This document shows positions 20,332 to 29,810 of a stretch of 64,000 nt of DNA, piece by piece; positions within the stretch are counted from its first letter, which is position 1; every line of letters begins with the position of its first letter. Made by a program: the position numbers and the translations under genes. The stretch is taken from NCBI RefSeq assembly GCF_031453615.1, contig NZ_JAVIZT010000001.1, positions 2,170,001-2,234,000 of the forward strand, read 5' to 3'. Origin of the DNA: Microbacterium sp. SORGH_AS_0428. GTDB taxonomy: Bacteria; Actinomycetota; Actinomycetes; Actinomycetales; Microbacteriaceae. The notes under the pieces were generated by a model. That model saw only the letters and a list, made by a program, of their open reading frames with translations. It was not told the DNA's origin and searched no databases.

Positions 20332-21030
20332 ATGCGCCGCACCACGACCCTGCTCACCATCACCGGCTCGTTGCTCATCGCCGCCGGGATGCTCACCGGA
20401 TGCGCCGGCGAGTCCGCGCCCGGCGAGTCCGCCGTCGCCGACCTGCAGCTGGATGCGGGCTGGGTCGACAGTGGTCGGATGATCGCCGTCGTGACCGAGG
20501 GCAGCTCCACCTGCGTGCCGGTCGCCGAGACGCCCGCGTTCGCGGACGGAGTGATCACGGTGAGCTTGGACGATACGGCGGGCGACGCCGCGCGGCCGTG
20601 CACGAAGGACCTCGTGCCGCGCGTGACGCTCGTGGGCGTGCCGGAGGGCGTCGACCCCGCGCAGGCGACCCGCGTGGACGTGCGCTACGGCAACGCATCC
20701 GGCAGCGTCGAGCTGCCTGGGGTAGCGGGGCTCGCCGGTCCCGGCACGCAGACCGACTTCACGCCGAGCGCGGGCTGGCTGACCTCGGGCGACATCGCGC
20801 TCGTGACGTGGGGCTCCTCCTCCTGCGCCCCGGTCGCAGACGCGATCGAGAAGACGGCGGACGCCGAGATCACGGTCACCTTCCAGACTCCGCCCGCGGA
20901 CCGCGCCTGCACGATGGACATGGCCCCGCGCGCGCTGCTCGGCTCTGCCGAGGGTGTGGCGCAGGGGCCCGGCGTCGAGCTCGTGCTCGTCGGCGACACG
21001 TTCGACAACACCCGCGTCCCCGTTCTCTGA
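20332..21030 (+). CDS. Predicted lipoprotein, duplicated domain
   Basis: 232 residues from ATG 20332, preceded by GAGGGAG. Signal peptide with lipobox LTGC (Cys about 24). The mature part contains two similar halves: each has DAGWVDSG/SAGWLTSG, VTEGSSTC/VTWGSSSC and a later C-TKDLVPR/C-TMDMAPR block, so an ancestral domain of about 95 residues was duplicated and probably has one disulfide per copy. Surface-anchored; ligand unknown. The longer frame upstream is rejected because it runs through cls. Confidence 0.82.
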   Translation: MRRTTTLLTITGSLLIAAGMLTGCAGESAPGESAVADLQLDAGWVDSGRMIAVVTEGSSTCVPVAETPAFADGVITVSLDDTAGDAARPCTKDLVPRVTLVGVPEGVDPAQATRVDVRYGNASGSVELPGVAGLAGPGTQTDFTPSAGWLTSGDIALVTWGSSSCAPVADAIEKTADAEITVTFQTPPADRACTMDMAPRALLGSAEGVAQGPGVELVLVGDTFDNTRVPVL

Positions 21031-21111
21031 CCTCGCCGCCGCTCCGGGGCTCCGGGCGGCGGCTTCCGCTGCCGCCCTCCTCGGTGGTGCAGTCGGACGT
21101 CAGCTGCTTCG

Positions 21112-21214
21112 CCTGTCACAGATCGACGAGGTTGGCTCGATTTGTGACAGGTGAGTGGCTGGTCCGGATGCTCCCCTGTCACAGATAGATCACTTCGGTC
21201 CGATCTGGGACAGG
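21112..21214. repeat. Dimeric palindromic element, copy 1
   Basis: Two 40-bp palindromes (21112-21151 and 21175-21214), each running CCTGTCACAGAT...ATYTGKGACAGG, separated by 23 bp (TGAG...GCTCC). Same size and spacing as the elements at 22303 and 43019. Lies between the lipoprotein gene and the DUF559-type gene and fills most of the 302-bp gap. Confidence 0.9.
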
Positions 21215-21332
21215 CGAGTCTTGGGGGCTCGCGCATCGTGCGGCGCGGGGACGTTCCTCCACACGTGCTCGCTGCGGCGTGTCCGCGTGGGGATGGTCTG
21301 TCGTCGGCCCGGCGCGTATCCAGAGTGGAGCC

Positions 21333-22277
21333 GTGTCAGGAGGCCTCCCCCACGATCTCGGACCCGCATTTCGTGTGGGTGTCGCACGGAGACTCGGTGT
21401 TTCCGAGGCGACGCTACGTGCGCCCGATCTGCTGCGACCGTTCCACGGTGTTCGCGGGAAGGAGCGTGAGCTCCCCGCTCAGTGGCGCGGTGGCCTTCTC
21501 GGCGTCCGTGAGGCTCGTCACATCGGACGAGCCATGGACTTCGCGACTCAGATGGGCGCACACGAGTTCTTCACCCACGCGACGGCGGCGGTTCTCCTTG
21601 GGCTGCCGTTGCCGCCTCGCCTGGTTTGCGACGACGCGGTGCATGTGGGGGTGCTGGCTCCGCGGCGTCCTCCGCGGGGACGTGGTGTGGCCGGTCACCA
21701 GGCGGTCCCTGACCTCACCTCAGTAGTCCAGCATCGCGAGACCGGTCTGCATCTCACCGCACCGGCGACGACCTGGGCGATGCTGGCCGCATCCCTCCGC
21801 CATCCCTACGACGTGGTGGCCATCGGTGATGCCGTCTTGCGCGACTGGCGCCTCCAGCCCCTGGCGTCGTTTGCGGAGATGAGCCGAGCAGTGGATGCGG
21901 GACGGAGGGTCGGGGTGGCTCGTCTCCGGGAGGCGCTCCCACGTCTGCGTGCCAGATCGGGCTCGCGACCGGAGACGTGGCTCCGGCTCACGATCGTCGA
22001 TGCGGGACTGCCCGAGCCTGATCTGAACTTCGACGTGTTCGTGGCAGGCGAGTACGTCGCGTGCGTCGACCTCGCGTATCCGCAGCGTCGCATCGCGTTC
22101 GAGTACGAGGGTGAGCACCACCTGCGTGACCCGCGTCAGTGGGCGTTGGACATCGAGCGTTATGAGCGTCTCGCCGCGGCCGGGTGGCTCGTTATCCGGG
22201 CAACGAAGCAGGACGTCTTCGAGCAGTCCGGTCGCTTTATCGCGCGCGCCCGTCGCGCGCTCGCGTCCCGATGGTGA
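21333..22277 (+). CDS. DUF559/Vsr-like endonuclease-domain protein
   Basis: 314 residues from GTG 21333 (GGAG 4 nt upstream). The frame is open to 21279 but this start gives the usual beginning of the family (LPHDLGPAFRVGVARRLGVS). The N-terminal part looks like a winged-helix recognition region (about 10-60). The C-terminal part carries the PD-(D/E)XK-like pattern VDLAYPQRRIAFEYEGEHH (about 246-264), then RQWALDIERYERLAAAGW. Such proteins are frequent orphans in Actinobacteria. DNA cleavage is inferred, not shown. It is bracketed by two copies of a palindromic dimer. Confidence 0.78.
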   Translation: MSGGLPHDLGPAFRVGVARRLGVSEATLRAPDLLRPFHGVRGKERELPAQWRGGLLGVREARHIGRAMDFATQMGAHEFFTHATAAVLLGLPLPPRLVCDDAVHVGVLAPRRPPRGRGVAGHQAVPDLTSVVQHRETGLHLTAPATTWAMLAASLRHPYDVVAIGDAVLRDWRLQPLASFAEMSRAVDAGRRVGVARLREALPRLRARSGSRPETWLRLTIVDAGLPEPDLNFDVFVAGEYVACVDLAYPQRRIAFEYEGEHHLRDPRQWALDIERYERLAAAGWLVIRATKQDVFEQSGRFIARARRALASRW

Positions 22278-22302
22278 TGCCGCGCCGGGGAGGTCGTGCG
22301 CA

Positions 22303-22405
22303 CCTGTCACAGATCGACGCCGAAGGTGCGATCTGTGACAGGTGAGCGGGTCAAAGCCTCGCTCCCCTGTCACAGATCTAGGCGTTCGCGTCGATCTGTG
22401 ACAGG
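22303..22405. repeat. Dimeric palindromic element, copy 2
   Basis: Two 40-bp palindromes (22303-22342, 22366-22405) with arms CCTGTCACAGATCG/CGATCTGTGACAGG and different loops, 23 bp apart. Sits between the 3' ends of the DUF559-type gene and the convergent HTH gene. Confidence 0.9.
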
Positions 22406-22474
22406 GGAAGGGGAGGGGTGACGGACCCCGGAGACGCCGGGCGGCGCGGGGGCGCGCGGGCGCCGGGGGCGGGA

Positions 22475-22705
22475 TCAGTCCTGGCGGACGAGGAGGTCGC
22501 CGATCTCGCAGTCGAGGGCGCGGCAGATCGCCGACAGCGTCGAGTACCGGATGGCGCGGGCCCGGTCGTTCTTCAGCACCGAGAGGTTCACCACCGACAC
22601 CCCCACCGTGCGCGACAGTTCCGCCAGGGTCATCCCACGCTCGATCAGCAGCTCATCGAGCCGGCAGTGGACGCCGCTCGGGCCGTCGTCCTCCGCGGGG
22701 CTCAT
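22475..22705 (-). CDS. Small HTH (XRE/YozG-type) transcriptional regulator
   Basis: 76 residues from ATG 22705. A Cro/C1-type helix-turn-helix covers most of it (MTLAELSRTVGVSVVNLSVL), and it ends CRALDCEIGDLL, typical of the YozG-like regulators that accompany DUF2975 membrane proteins. Its start overlaps the stop of the DUF2975 gene (ATGA), so the two are co-translated. It probably acts on the AT-rich palindrome upstream of that gene. Confidence 0.88.
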   Translation of the reverse strand: MSPAEDDGPSGVHCRLDELLIERGMTLAELSRTVGVSVVNLSVLKNDRARAIRYSTLSAICRALDCEIGDLLVRQD

Positions 22706-23322
22706 ACGAGGCCCTCGGTGTCGCGCTGCAGTCGGTCGCCGACCGTGAACACCGTGCTGGTCATCGCCACGATGAAGGCGGCGAGGATGACCGGCGGCAG
22801 ATCGACGCTCATGACAGGGTTGTCGAAGGTGCCCTGTGAGATGTCGCGGAACGCGTCGTTCGCGACGATGTTGCCGAAGAACGGCACGCCGAACAGGCCC
22901 GCGAGACCGGACGCGCCCGCGGCGACGACGAGCACGGTGTTGCGCCCGTTGAACACGCGCCCCCGCATGACCGACAGCGTCACCAGCAGCAGGCACACGA
23001 CGACCGCGGTGACGGATGCGGCGAGCACGAGTTGCTGGATGACGAGCGCGCCGGTGCCCGCGACCGAGAGCGCGCTCGGCGTGATCCACGCGCGCTCCAG
23101 CAGGATGTCGCGCATCGCCCCGTCGGGGCCGATGGGGGCGGCGACCGTCGTATCGGAGAACAGCGCCTCCACCGGGAGCGCCTTGCCGCTGAGCGCATCG
23201 ACGATCCGCCCAATCGCGAAGAAGAGTGTGACGCCGACGACGGCGATCCCGGCGCCGACGAAGATCCACATCGCGGCGATGTCGCTGCCGCGCAGCACGC
23301 GGGACGGGATGGGGGTGGTCAT
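22702..23322 (-). CDS. DUF2975 membrane protein
   Basis: 206 residues from ATG 23322 with GGAGG upstream. Four hydrophobic segments (about 15-38, 75-100, 112-135, 160-182) and the VFNGRNTVLVV motif region of DUF2975. Function unknown. Encoded as a pair with a small HTH regulator. The regulatory palindrome at 23338-23370 lies directly upstream. Confidence 0.86.
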   Translation of the reverse strand: MTTPIPSRVLRGSDIAAMWIFVGAGIAVVGVTLFFAIGRIVDALSGKALPVEALFSDTTVAAPIGPDGAMRDILLERAWITPSALSVAGTGALVIQQLVLAASVTAVVVCLLLVTLSVMRGRVFNGRNTVLVVAAGASGLAGLFGVPFFGNIVANDAFRDISQGTFDNPVMSVDLPPVILAAFIVAMTSTVFTVGDRLQRDTEGLV

Positions 23323-23337
23323 GAGGTCCTCCCTGGC

Positions 23338-23370
23338 ATATCGAATATCGTTGTTATCGAAAAACGATAT
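23338..23370. promoter_or_regulatory. AT-rich palindromic operator of the DUF2975/HTH pair
   Basis: Contains ATATCGTT and AACGATAT as an inverted repeat, with two further TATCG copies inside 33 bp. It is strikingly AT-rich for this genome. Located 16 bp upstream of the DUF2975 start, it probably overlaps the promoter and is an obvious autoregulatory site for the HTH protein. Confidence 0.65.
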
Positions 23371-23520
23371 GGCAAGACGGGTGGGACCGCAAGCGGCGGA
23401 TGCGGTGCGCCCACGGCGAACACGGGCTTGCCGCATCCGTGCTCTGGTTAGCCTCGATGTACAGCGCGCCGGAGGGTGCGCCCGATGTTGGCGTCACCTG
23501 GCGCCGGAGGAGTAGCCGCG

Positions 23521-26046
<2,526 letters not shown>

Positions 26047-26057
26047 CACCCCACGCA

Positions 26058-26092
26058 CGAAGGGCCGGATGCACACCGCATCCGGCCCTTCG
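26058..26092 (+). terminator. Terminator after clpC
   Basis: 15-bp perfect stem (CGAAGGGCCGGATGC and its complement) with a 5-nt loop, 11 nt past the clpC stop. As at 4583, the arms carry GGATGC and CCGCATCC, that is, an inverted pair of the frequent octamer core. Confidence 0.8.
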
Positions 26093-26126
26093 GCGTACCT
26101 GCCGCATCCCGGCGTAGGGTTGCACC

Positions 26127-26630
26127 GTGAGCGAGTTCACCGTGCGGCCGGCGCGGACGGCAGATGTGCGTGCGATCCACCGGATGCTGGAGCCGTACGT
26201 GCAGCGCCGCATCCTGCTCGGCAAGGACATCGTGGTGCTCTACGAGGCGGTTCAGCAGTTCCTGGTCGCGGAGGATGCGAACGGCGAGCTCATCGGATGC
26301 GGCGCCCTCCACGTGATGTGGGACGACCTGGGCGAGATCCGCACGCTGATCGTGGACGACGCGTGGCTGCACCGCGGCGTCGGGCGGGCGCTCGTGGAGG
26401 GCCTCGAGGAACAGGCGCGCACGCTCGGGCTCTCGCGACTGTTCTGCCTCACGTTCGAGGTCGACTTCTTCACGCGGCGCGGCTTCGCGCCGATCGGGGA
26501 GCACGTCGTCGACCCGGACGTCTACTCGCAGCTGGTGCGCAGCCCCGACGAGGGCATCGCCGAGTTCCTCGACCTCGCGCACGTGAAGCCCAACACCCTC
26601 GGCAACACGAGGATGCTCAAGGAGCTCTGA
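26127..26630 (+). CDS. Amino-acid N-acetyltransferase (GNAT, NAGS-like)
   Basis: 167 residues from GTG 26127. The GNAT fold has acetyl-CoA loop LHRGVGRALVEGL (about 82-94) and the FTRRGF motif with a following DPDVYSQLVRSPDEG tail, which resembles the stand-alone N-acetylglutamate synthase of Actinobacteria (Rv2747 type). It would acetylate glutamate for arginine synthesis. The substrate assignment rests on family likeness, not context, since no arg gene is nearby. Confidence 0.78.
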   Translation: MSEFTVRPARTADVRAIHRMLEPYVQRRILLGKDIVVLYEAVQQFLVAEDANGELIGCGALHVMWDDLGEIRTLIVDDAWLHRGVGRALVEGLEEQARTLGLSRLFCLTFEVDFFTRRGFAPIGEHVVDPDVYSQLVRSPDEGIAEFLDLAHVKPNTLGNTRMLKEL

Positions 26631-26687
26631 GGTTCGTGCGCGGAGAGCCGTCGAGGCGGCGCGTCGGGTGCGACGTAGCCTGGATGC

Positions 26688-27362
26688 GTGAGCTCTCCCA
26701 CCCCGCGTCGTCGCCCGTCGAAGGCCGTGTACCGTCGTCGCCGCCTCGTCGCGCTGATCGGCCTGCTCGCGGTCATCGGCCTGGTGTGGCTGTTCATCGC
26801 TCAGCCGTGGAACTCCGCCGCCGCGCCCGCCCCGGCCGCATCCACCCCTGTCGCAACGCCGGACTCCTCGGCGCCGGCGGCGACCGACGCTCCCGCGACC
26901 GACGCTCCCGCCGACGAGGCGACGGCCAGCGGTGAGGCGACGGATGCGGGCATCCCCACCTGTACCAAGGACGACGTGCGTGTGGAGGCTCTGACCAACC
27001 AGTCGACCTACGCGGCGGACGAGAACCCCCAGCTGTCGATCCGGCTCACGAACACCTCGGCCGCGGACTGCACGATCAACGTCGGCACGACGAGCCAGAC
27101 CTTCACAGTCACCTCCGGCGAGGACACGTGGTGGCGTTCGACGGACTGCCAGAGCGAGCCGAGCGACATGGTCGTGACCCTGACCGCGGGTCAGGAGGTC
27201 ACGAGCGCGACGCCCATCACGTGGGACCGCACGCGCTCCGCCGTCGACACCTGCCAGAACACGAACCGGCCCAAGGCGCCGGGCGGCGGTGCGTCGTACC
27301 ACCTGGCGGTGTCGATCGGCGGCATCCCGTCCGCACAGTCGGCGCAGTTCCTGTTGAACTAG
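26688..27362 (+). CDS. Membrane-anchored extracytoplasmic protein
   Basis: 224 residues from GTG 26688. A basic N-terminus, one membrane helix (about 20-42), an Ala/Pro/Thr-rich linker (about 45-85) and a C-terminal beta-rich domain (about 90-224) containing Cys at CTKDDV, DCTINV, DCQSE and DTCQN, enough for two disulfides. Looks like a DUF4232-like or Ig-like secreted module; role unknown. The TAG stop overlaps the TAG of the convergent esterase gene. Confidence 0.75.
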   Translation: MSSPTPRRRPSKAVYRRRRLVALIGLLAVIGLVWLFIAQPWNSAAAPAPAASTPVATPDSSAPAATDAPATDAPADEATASGEATDAGIPTCTKDDVRVEALTNQSTYAADENPQLSIRLTNTSAADCTINVGTTSQTFTVTSGEDTWWRSTDCQSEPSDMVVTLTAGQEVTSATPITWDRTRSAVDTCQNTNRPKAPGGGASYHLAVSIGGIPSAQSAQFLLN

Positions 27363-28213
27363 CCGCCCAGGCCGAACGTCTCGGCCGCGAGGTTGGCGAC
27401 CGAGATGCTCGTGGCCGTGCGGCCGATCAGGCGCGGGCCGGGCTTCGGCCCCGGGACCGTATGGCCGCCGCCGTGCACGGTGACGAACGTGACGCTCGGG
27501 TGGCCCGCCTCCTGCCAGTCGGCGCGCTCGACGCGCGTGCCGTCGGGGTGGGTTGCTGCATCCGCTCGCGAGGTCGGGGGCGACGTGATGCCGTTGCGGC
27601 GGGCGAAGTATGCGGCGGTGTCGGGCGCGGAGAGCGAGGATCCACCGACGCGGAACACGAGCTGCGCCCATCGCCGCATCCGCCCGCCGGCATACGGCAC
27701 CACGGGATCCGCGGTGCCGTGCACGAGCAGAACCGGCACCGGATGCGGCGCGGGCATGTCCTGGGGCAGCAGGAAGCTGTCGGGCTCGGGGAGCGTCGCG
27801 GCGACGACAGCGCCGCCGGCGAGCGGCGAGGCTTCCTCGTGGAGCAGGCGCATGACCATCTGACCGCCGTTGGAGTACCCGATCGCGTACACGCGGTTCT
27901 CGTCGATGCCGTGCGTCTCGCCCAGCCGCGCGATCACGGCACGCGTGAAGGCGACATCGTCGATCCTGGCGAGCCGTGCGGGGAACCGGCTCTCGCGGCG
28001 GGCGTCGTTCCAGTTGCCGCGGTAGCCGTCGAGATACGCCACGAGCGCGCCCTCGTCGGTGAGCGCGTCGTACGCGCCTCCCGTGAACGCGCGATGGATC
28101 TCGCCCGACTGCCGCGACCCGTGGAAGACGAGGATCAGGGCCTGCCCCTGCCTCCGTGGGCCGACGACGGTGAAGGTCCGCATCCGGCCGTCGACCTCGA
28201 TGTGCTCCGTCAT
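27359..28213 (-). CDS. LpqC-like / PHB-depolymerase-type esterase
   Basis: 284 residues from ATG 28213 (GGAGG just upstream); ATG 28270 is an alternative adding 19 residues. An alpha/beta hydrolase with oxyanion region LVFHGSRQSG, nucleophile elbow GYSNGGQM (Ser), Asp in HGTADPVVPY and catalytic His in VHGGGHTVPG. Members hydrolyse polyhydroxybutyrate or feruloyl esters. No signal peptide on the short form. Divergent from a MerR gene, with a TTGACA palindrome between them that may control both. Confidence 0.85.
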   Translation of the reverse strand: MTEHIEVDGRMRTFTVVGPRRQGQALILVFHGSRQSGEIHRAFTGGAYDALTDEGALVAYLDGYRGNWNDARRESRFPARLARIDDVAFTRAVIARLGETHGIDENRVYAIGYSNGGQMVMRLLHEEASPLAGGAVVAATLPEPDSFLLPQDMPAPHPVPVLLVHGTADPVVPYAGGRMRRWAQLVFRVGGSSLSAPDTAAYFARRNGITSPPTSRADAATHPDGTRVERADWQEAGHPSVTFVTVHGGGHTVPGPKPGPRLIGRTATSISVANLAAETFGLGG

Positions 28214-28263
28214 GACCTCCGCCTCTCCGACCCGGTTCCGAGGGTCGTTCGCGACGATATGCT

Positions 28264-28278
28264 TTGACATCGTGTCAA
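28264..28278. promoter_or_regulatory. TTGACA palindrome between esterase and merR
   Basis: TTGACA-TCG-TGTCAA, a perfect inverted repeat that also offers a -35-like hexamer in both directions. It lies 22 bp before the merR start and 50 bp before the esterase start. Probable operator for the MerR protein encoded at 28301. Confidence 0.55.
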
Positions 28279-28300
28279 GGTCAAATCGGGGGGCGGGAAG

Positions 28301-28648
28301 ATGATCATCGGCGAGCTGAGCGATCGCAGCGGCGTCAGCGCGCGCTCGATCCGGCACTACGAGAAGCTCGGCCTCATCACGCCGGAGCGCGGCGACAACG
28401 GCTACCGGCACTACTCGGAGAGGGCGGTGCCGATGGTGGCGACGATCCACGCCATGTTCGAGCTCGGGTTCACGCGCGACGACGTTCGAGCCGTCCTGCC
28501 CTGTGCGACGGGCGAGAAGTCGCACGGCGACGCGGAACTGCTCCGCCGGGTGGCCGAGATGCGGGAGCGGGTGGCGGGCCGCATCCGCACGCTCAACGAG
28601 ACGGAGCAGGCGCTTGCCGGCTTCCTCGCCGTCAACAGGGAGCGCTGA
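28301..28648 (+). CDS. MerR-family transcriptional regulator
   Basis: 115 residues from ATG 28301. N-terminal MerR winged helix (IGELSDRSGVSARSIRHYEK, LGLITPERGDNGYRHYSE) and a helical dimerisation segment to the end. The single Cys (about 67) lies at the usual start of the effector region, but no metal-binding cluster is seen. Probably regulates the divergent esterase. Confidence 0.88.
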   Translation: MIIGELSDRSGVSARSIRHYEKLGLITPERGDNGYRHYSERAVPMVATIHAMFELGFTRDDVRAVLPCATGEKSHGDAELLRRVAEMRERVAGRIRTLNETEQALAGFLAVNRER

Positions 28649-28651
28649 GAC

Positions 28652-28840
28652 TCAGGGCCTCATGCCGCGCTTGCCGGCGGTGAAGGCCACCACCAGCCCC
28701 CATCCGCTGAGGGCGCCGGCGATCCAGGTGATGTAGTGAAGCCACGACGGGGCGCCGTTGAGGTCCCAGATCACGAAGAGGGTCGCCAGGATGAGGCCGA
28801 TGGCAGCGGCGATGATGCCGATGATGCGATCGCGGTTCAT
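28652..28840 (-). CDS. Small two-helix membrane protein
   Basis: 62 residues from ATG 28840. Hydrophobic helices at about 7-25 and 36-54. Not recognised. Convergent with merR (3 nt between stops) and 4 nt downstream of the acetyltransferase gene, so in one transcript with it. Confidence 0.65.
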   Translation of the reverse strand: MNRDRIIGIIAAAIGLILATLFVIWDLNGAPSWLHYITWIAGALSGWGLVVAFTAGKRGMRP

Positions 28841-28844
28841 GCGC

Positions 28845-29291
28845 TCACGGTAGCGGCGCCGCCGGCGCCCGTTGCAGGAATGCGTCGATCTCGTCTTCGT
28901 GGTAGAGCACGAAGCCGTGACGCTCATACAGCCGCCGCGCGGGCGACCCCTGCAGCACGTTGAGCCGGAACGCTGTGTCGCCGGTGTGCTCTTCGAGCAC
29001 GAGCGCGAGCACCTGTGATCCGATCCCGCGGCCCTGGTAGGCCGTGGCGAGATAGAAATGCTCGACCCAGACCCCGTCGGATGCGGGCCGCACCGCGATG
29101 CTGCCCGCATCCTGGTCGTCCACGACGATCACGCGGGTGAAGGCGGGGTCGAACGCCCGCAGGAAGCGCTGGCGCACGTAGACCGGGTCGTACCGATCGA
29201 GCCGTTCGAGATCGGGCCGCATGACCTCCGCGCGGAGCTCCGCGATCCACGCCGCGTCGTCGGGGGTGCTCGCGCGCAGACTCCAGCTCAT
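28845..29291 (-). CDS. GNAT acetyltransferase
   Basis: 148 residues from ATG 29291. LRASTPDDAAWIAELRAEVM at the N-terminus and acetyl-CoA motif AYQGRGIGSQVLALVLEEH (about 88-106), then LYERHGFVLYHEDE. Substrate not identifiable. Divergent from another GNAT gene at 29331. Confidence 0.85.
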   Translation of the reverse strand: MSWSLRASTPDDAAWIAELRAEVMRPDLERLDRYDPVYVRQRFLRAFDPAFTRVIVVDDQDAGSIAVRPASDGVWVEHFYLATAYQGRGIGSQVLALVLEEHTGDTAFRLNVLQGSPARRLYERHGFVLYHEDEIDAFLQRAPAAPLP

Positions 29292-29330
29292 CCGTCCATT
29301 CTCCCGCGCCGGAGGGTGTGAGATGGAGGG

Positions 29331-29810
29331 ATGAACCCTGCCGTGGTCCGCATCGCCGCTGCCGGCGATGCCGCGGCGGTGTCCGGACTCCTGCACGCGT
29401 ACCACGAGCGCACCGAGGCGGAGAAGGTTGCGCACGGTCTGCAGGAGTTCGGACCGCTGGCTTCCGCCTACGCCGCCGAGATCGATGCCCCGGCCTTTCC
29501 GGGCTCGGATGTGCTGCTCGCCGAGGCCGACAACCGCGTCATCGGGATGGTGGTCCTGCGTGTGCACGGATCGGATGCGGAGATCAAGCGGCTCTGGGTC
29601 GACCCCGCCGCGCGCGGGGTCGGAGCGGGCAGCGCGCTCATCGCCGAGGCGGCACGACGCGCGACGGCGGCCGGGGCCGCATCCCTCCGCCTCTCGGTCT
29701 GGGACTGGCGGCACGATGCGCTCGGGCTGTACCGGAGCCGCGGCTTCGTCGAGGTTGCGTCATGGGAGATGCGGGAGCGTCTCGTGTGCCTGCGGATGCC
29801 GCTTCGCTGA
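29331..29810 (+). CDS. GNAT acetyltransferase
   Basis: 159 residues from ATG 29331. LLAEADNRVIGMVVL beta strands, acetyl-CoA motif AARGVGAGSALIAEAARRA (about 93-111) and LGLYRSRGFVEV. Substrate unknown. It is not closely similar to the divergent GNAT at 28845. The next gene starts 24 nt downstream. Confidence 0.86.
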   Translation: MNPAVVRIAAAGDAAAVSGLLHAYHERTEAEKVAHGLQEFGPLASAYAAEIDAPAFPGSDVLLAEADNRVIGMVVLRVHGSDAEIKRLWVDPAARGVGAGSALIAEAARRATAAGAASLRLSVWDWRHDALGLYRSRGFVEVASWEMRERLVCLRMPLR

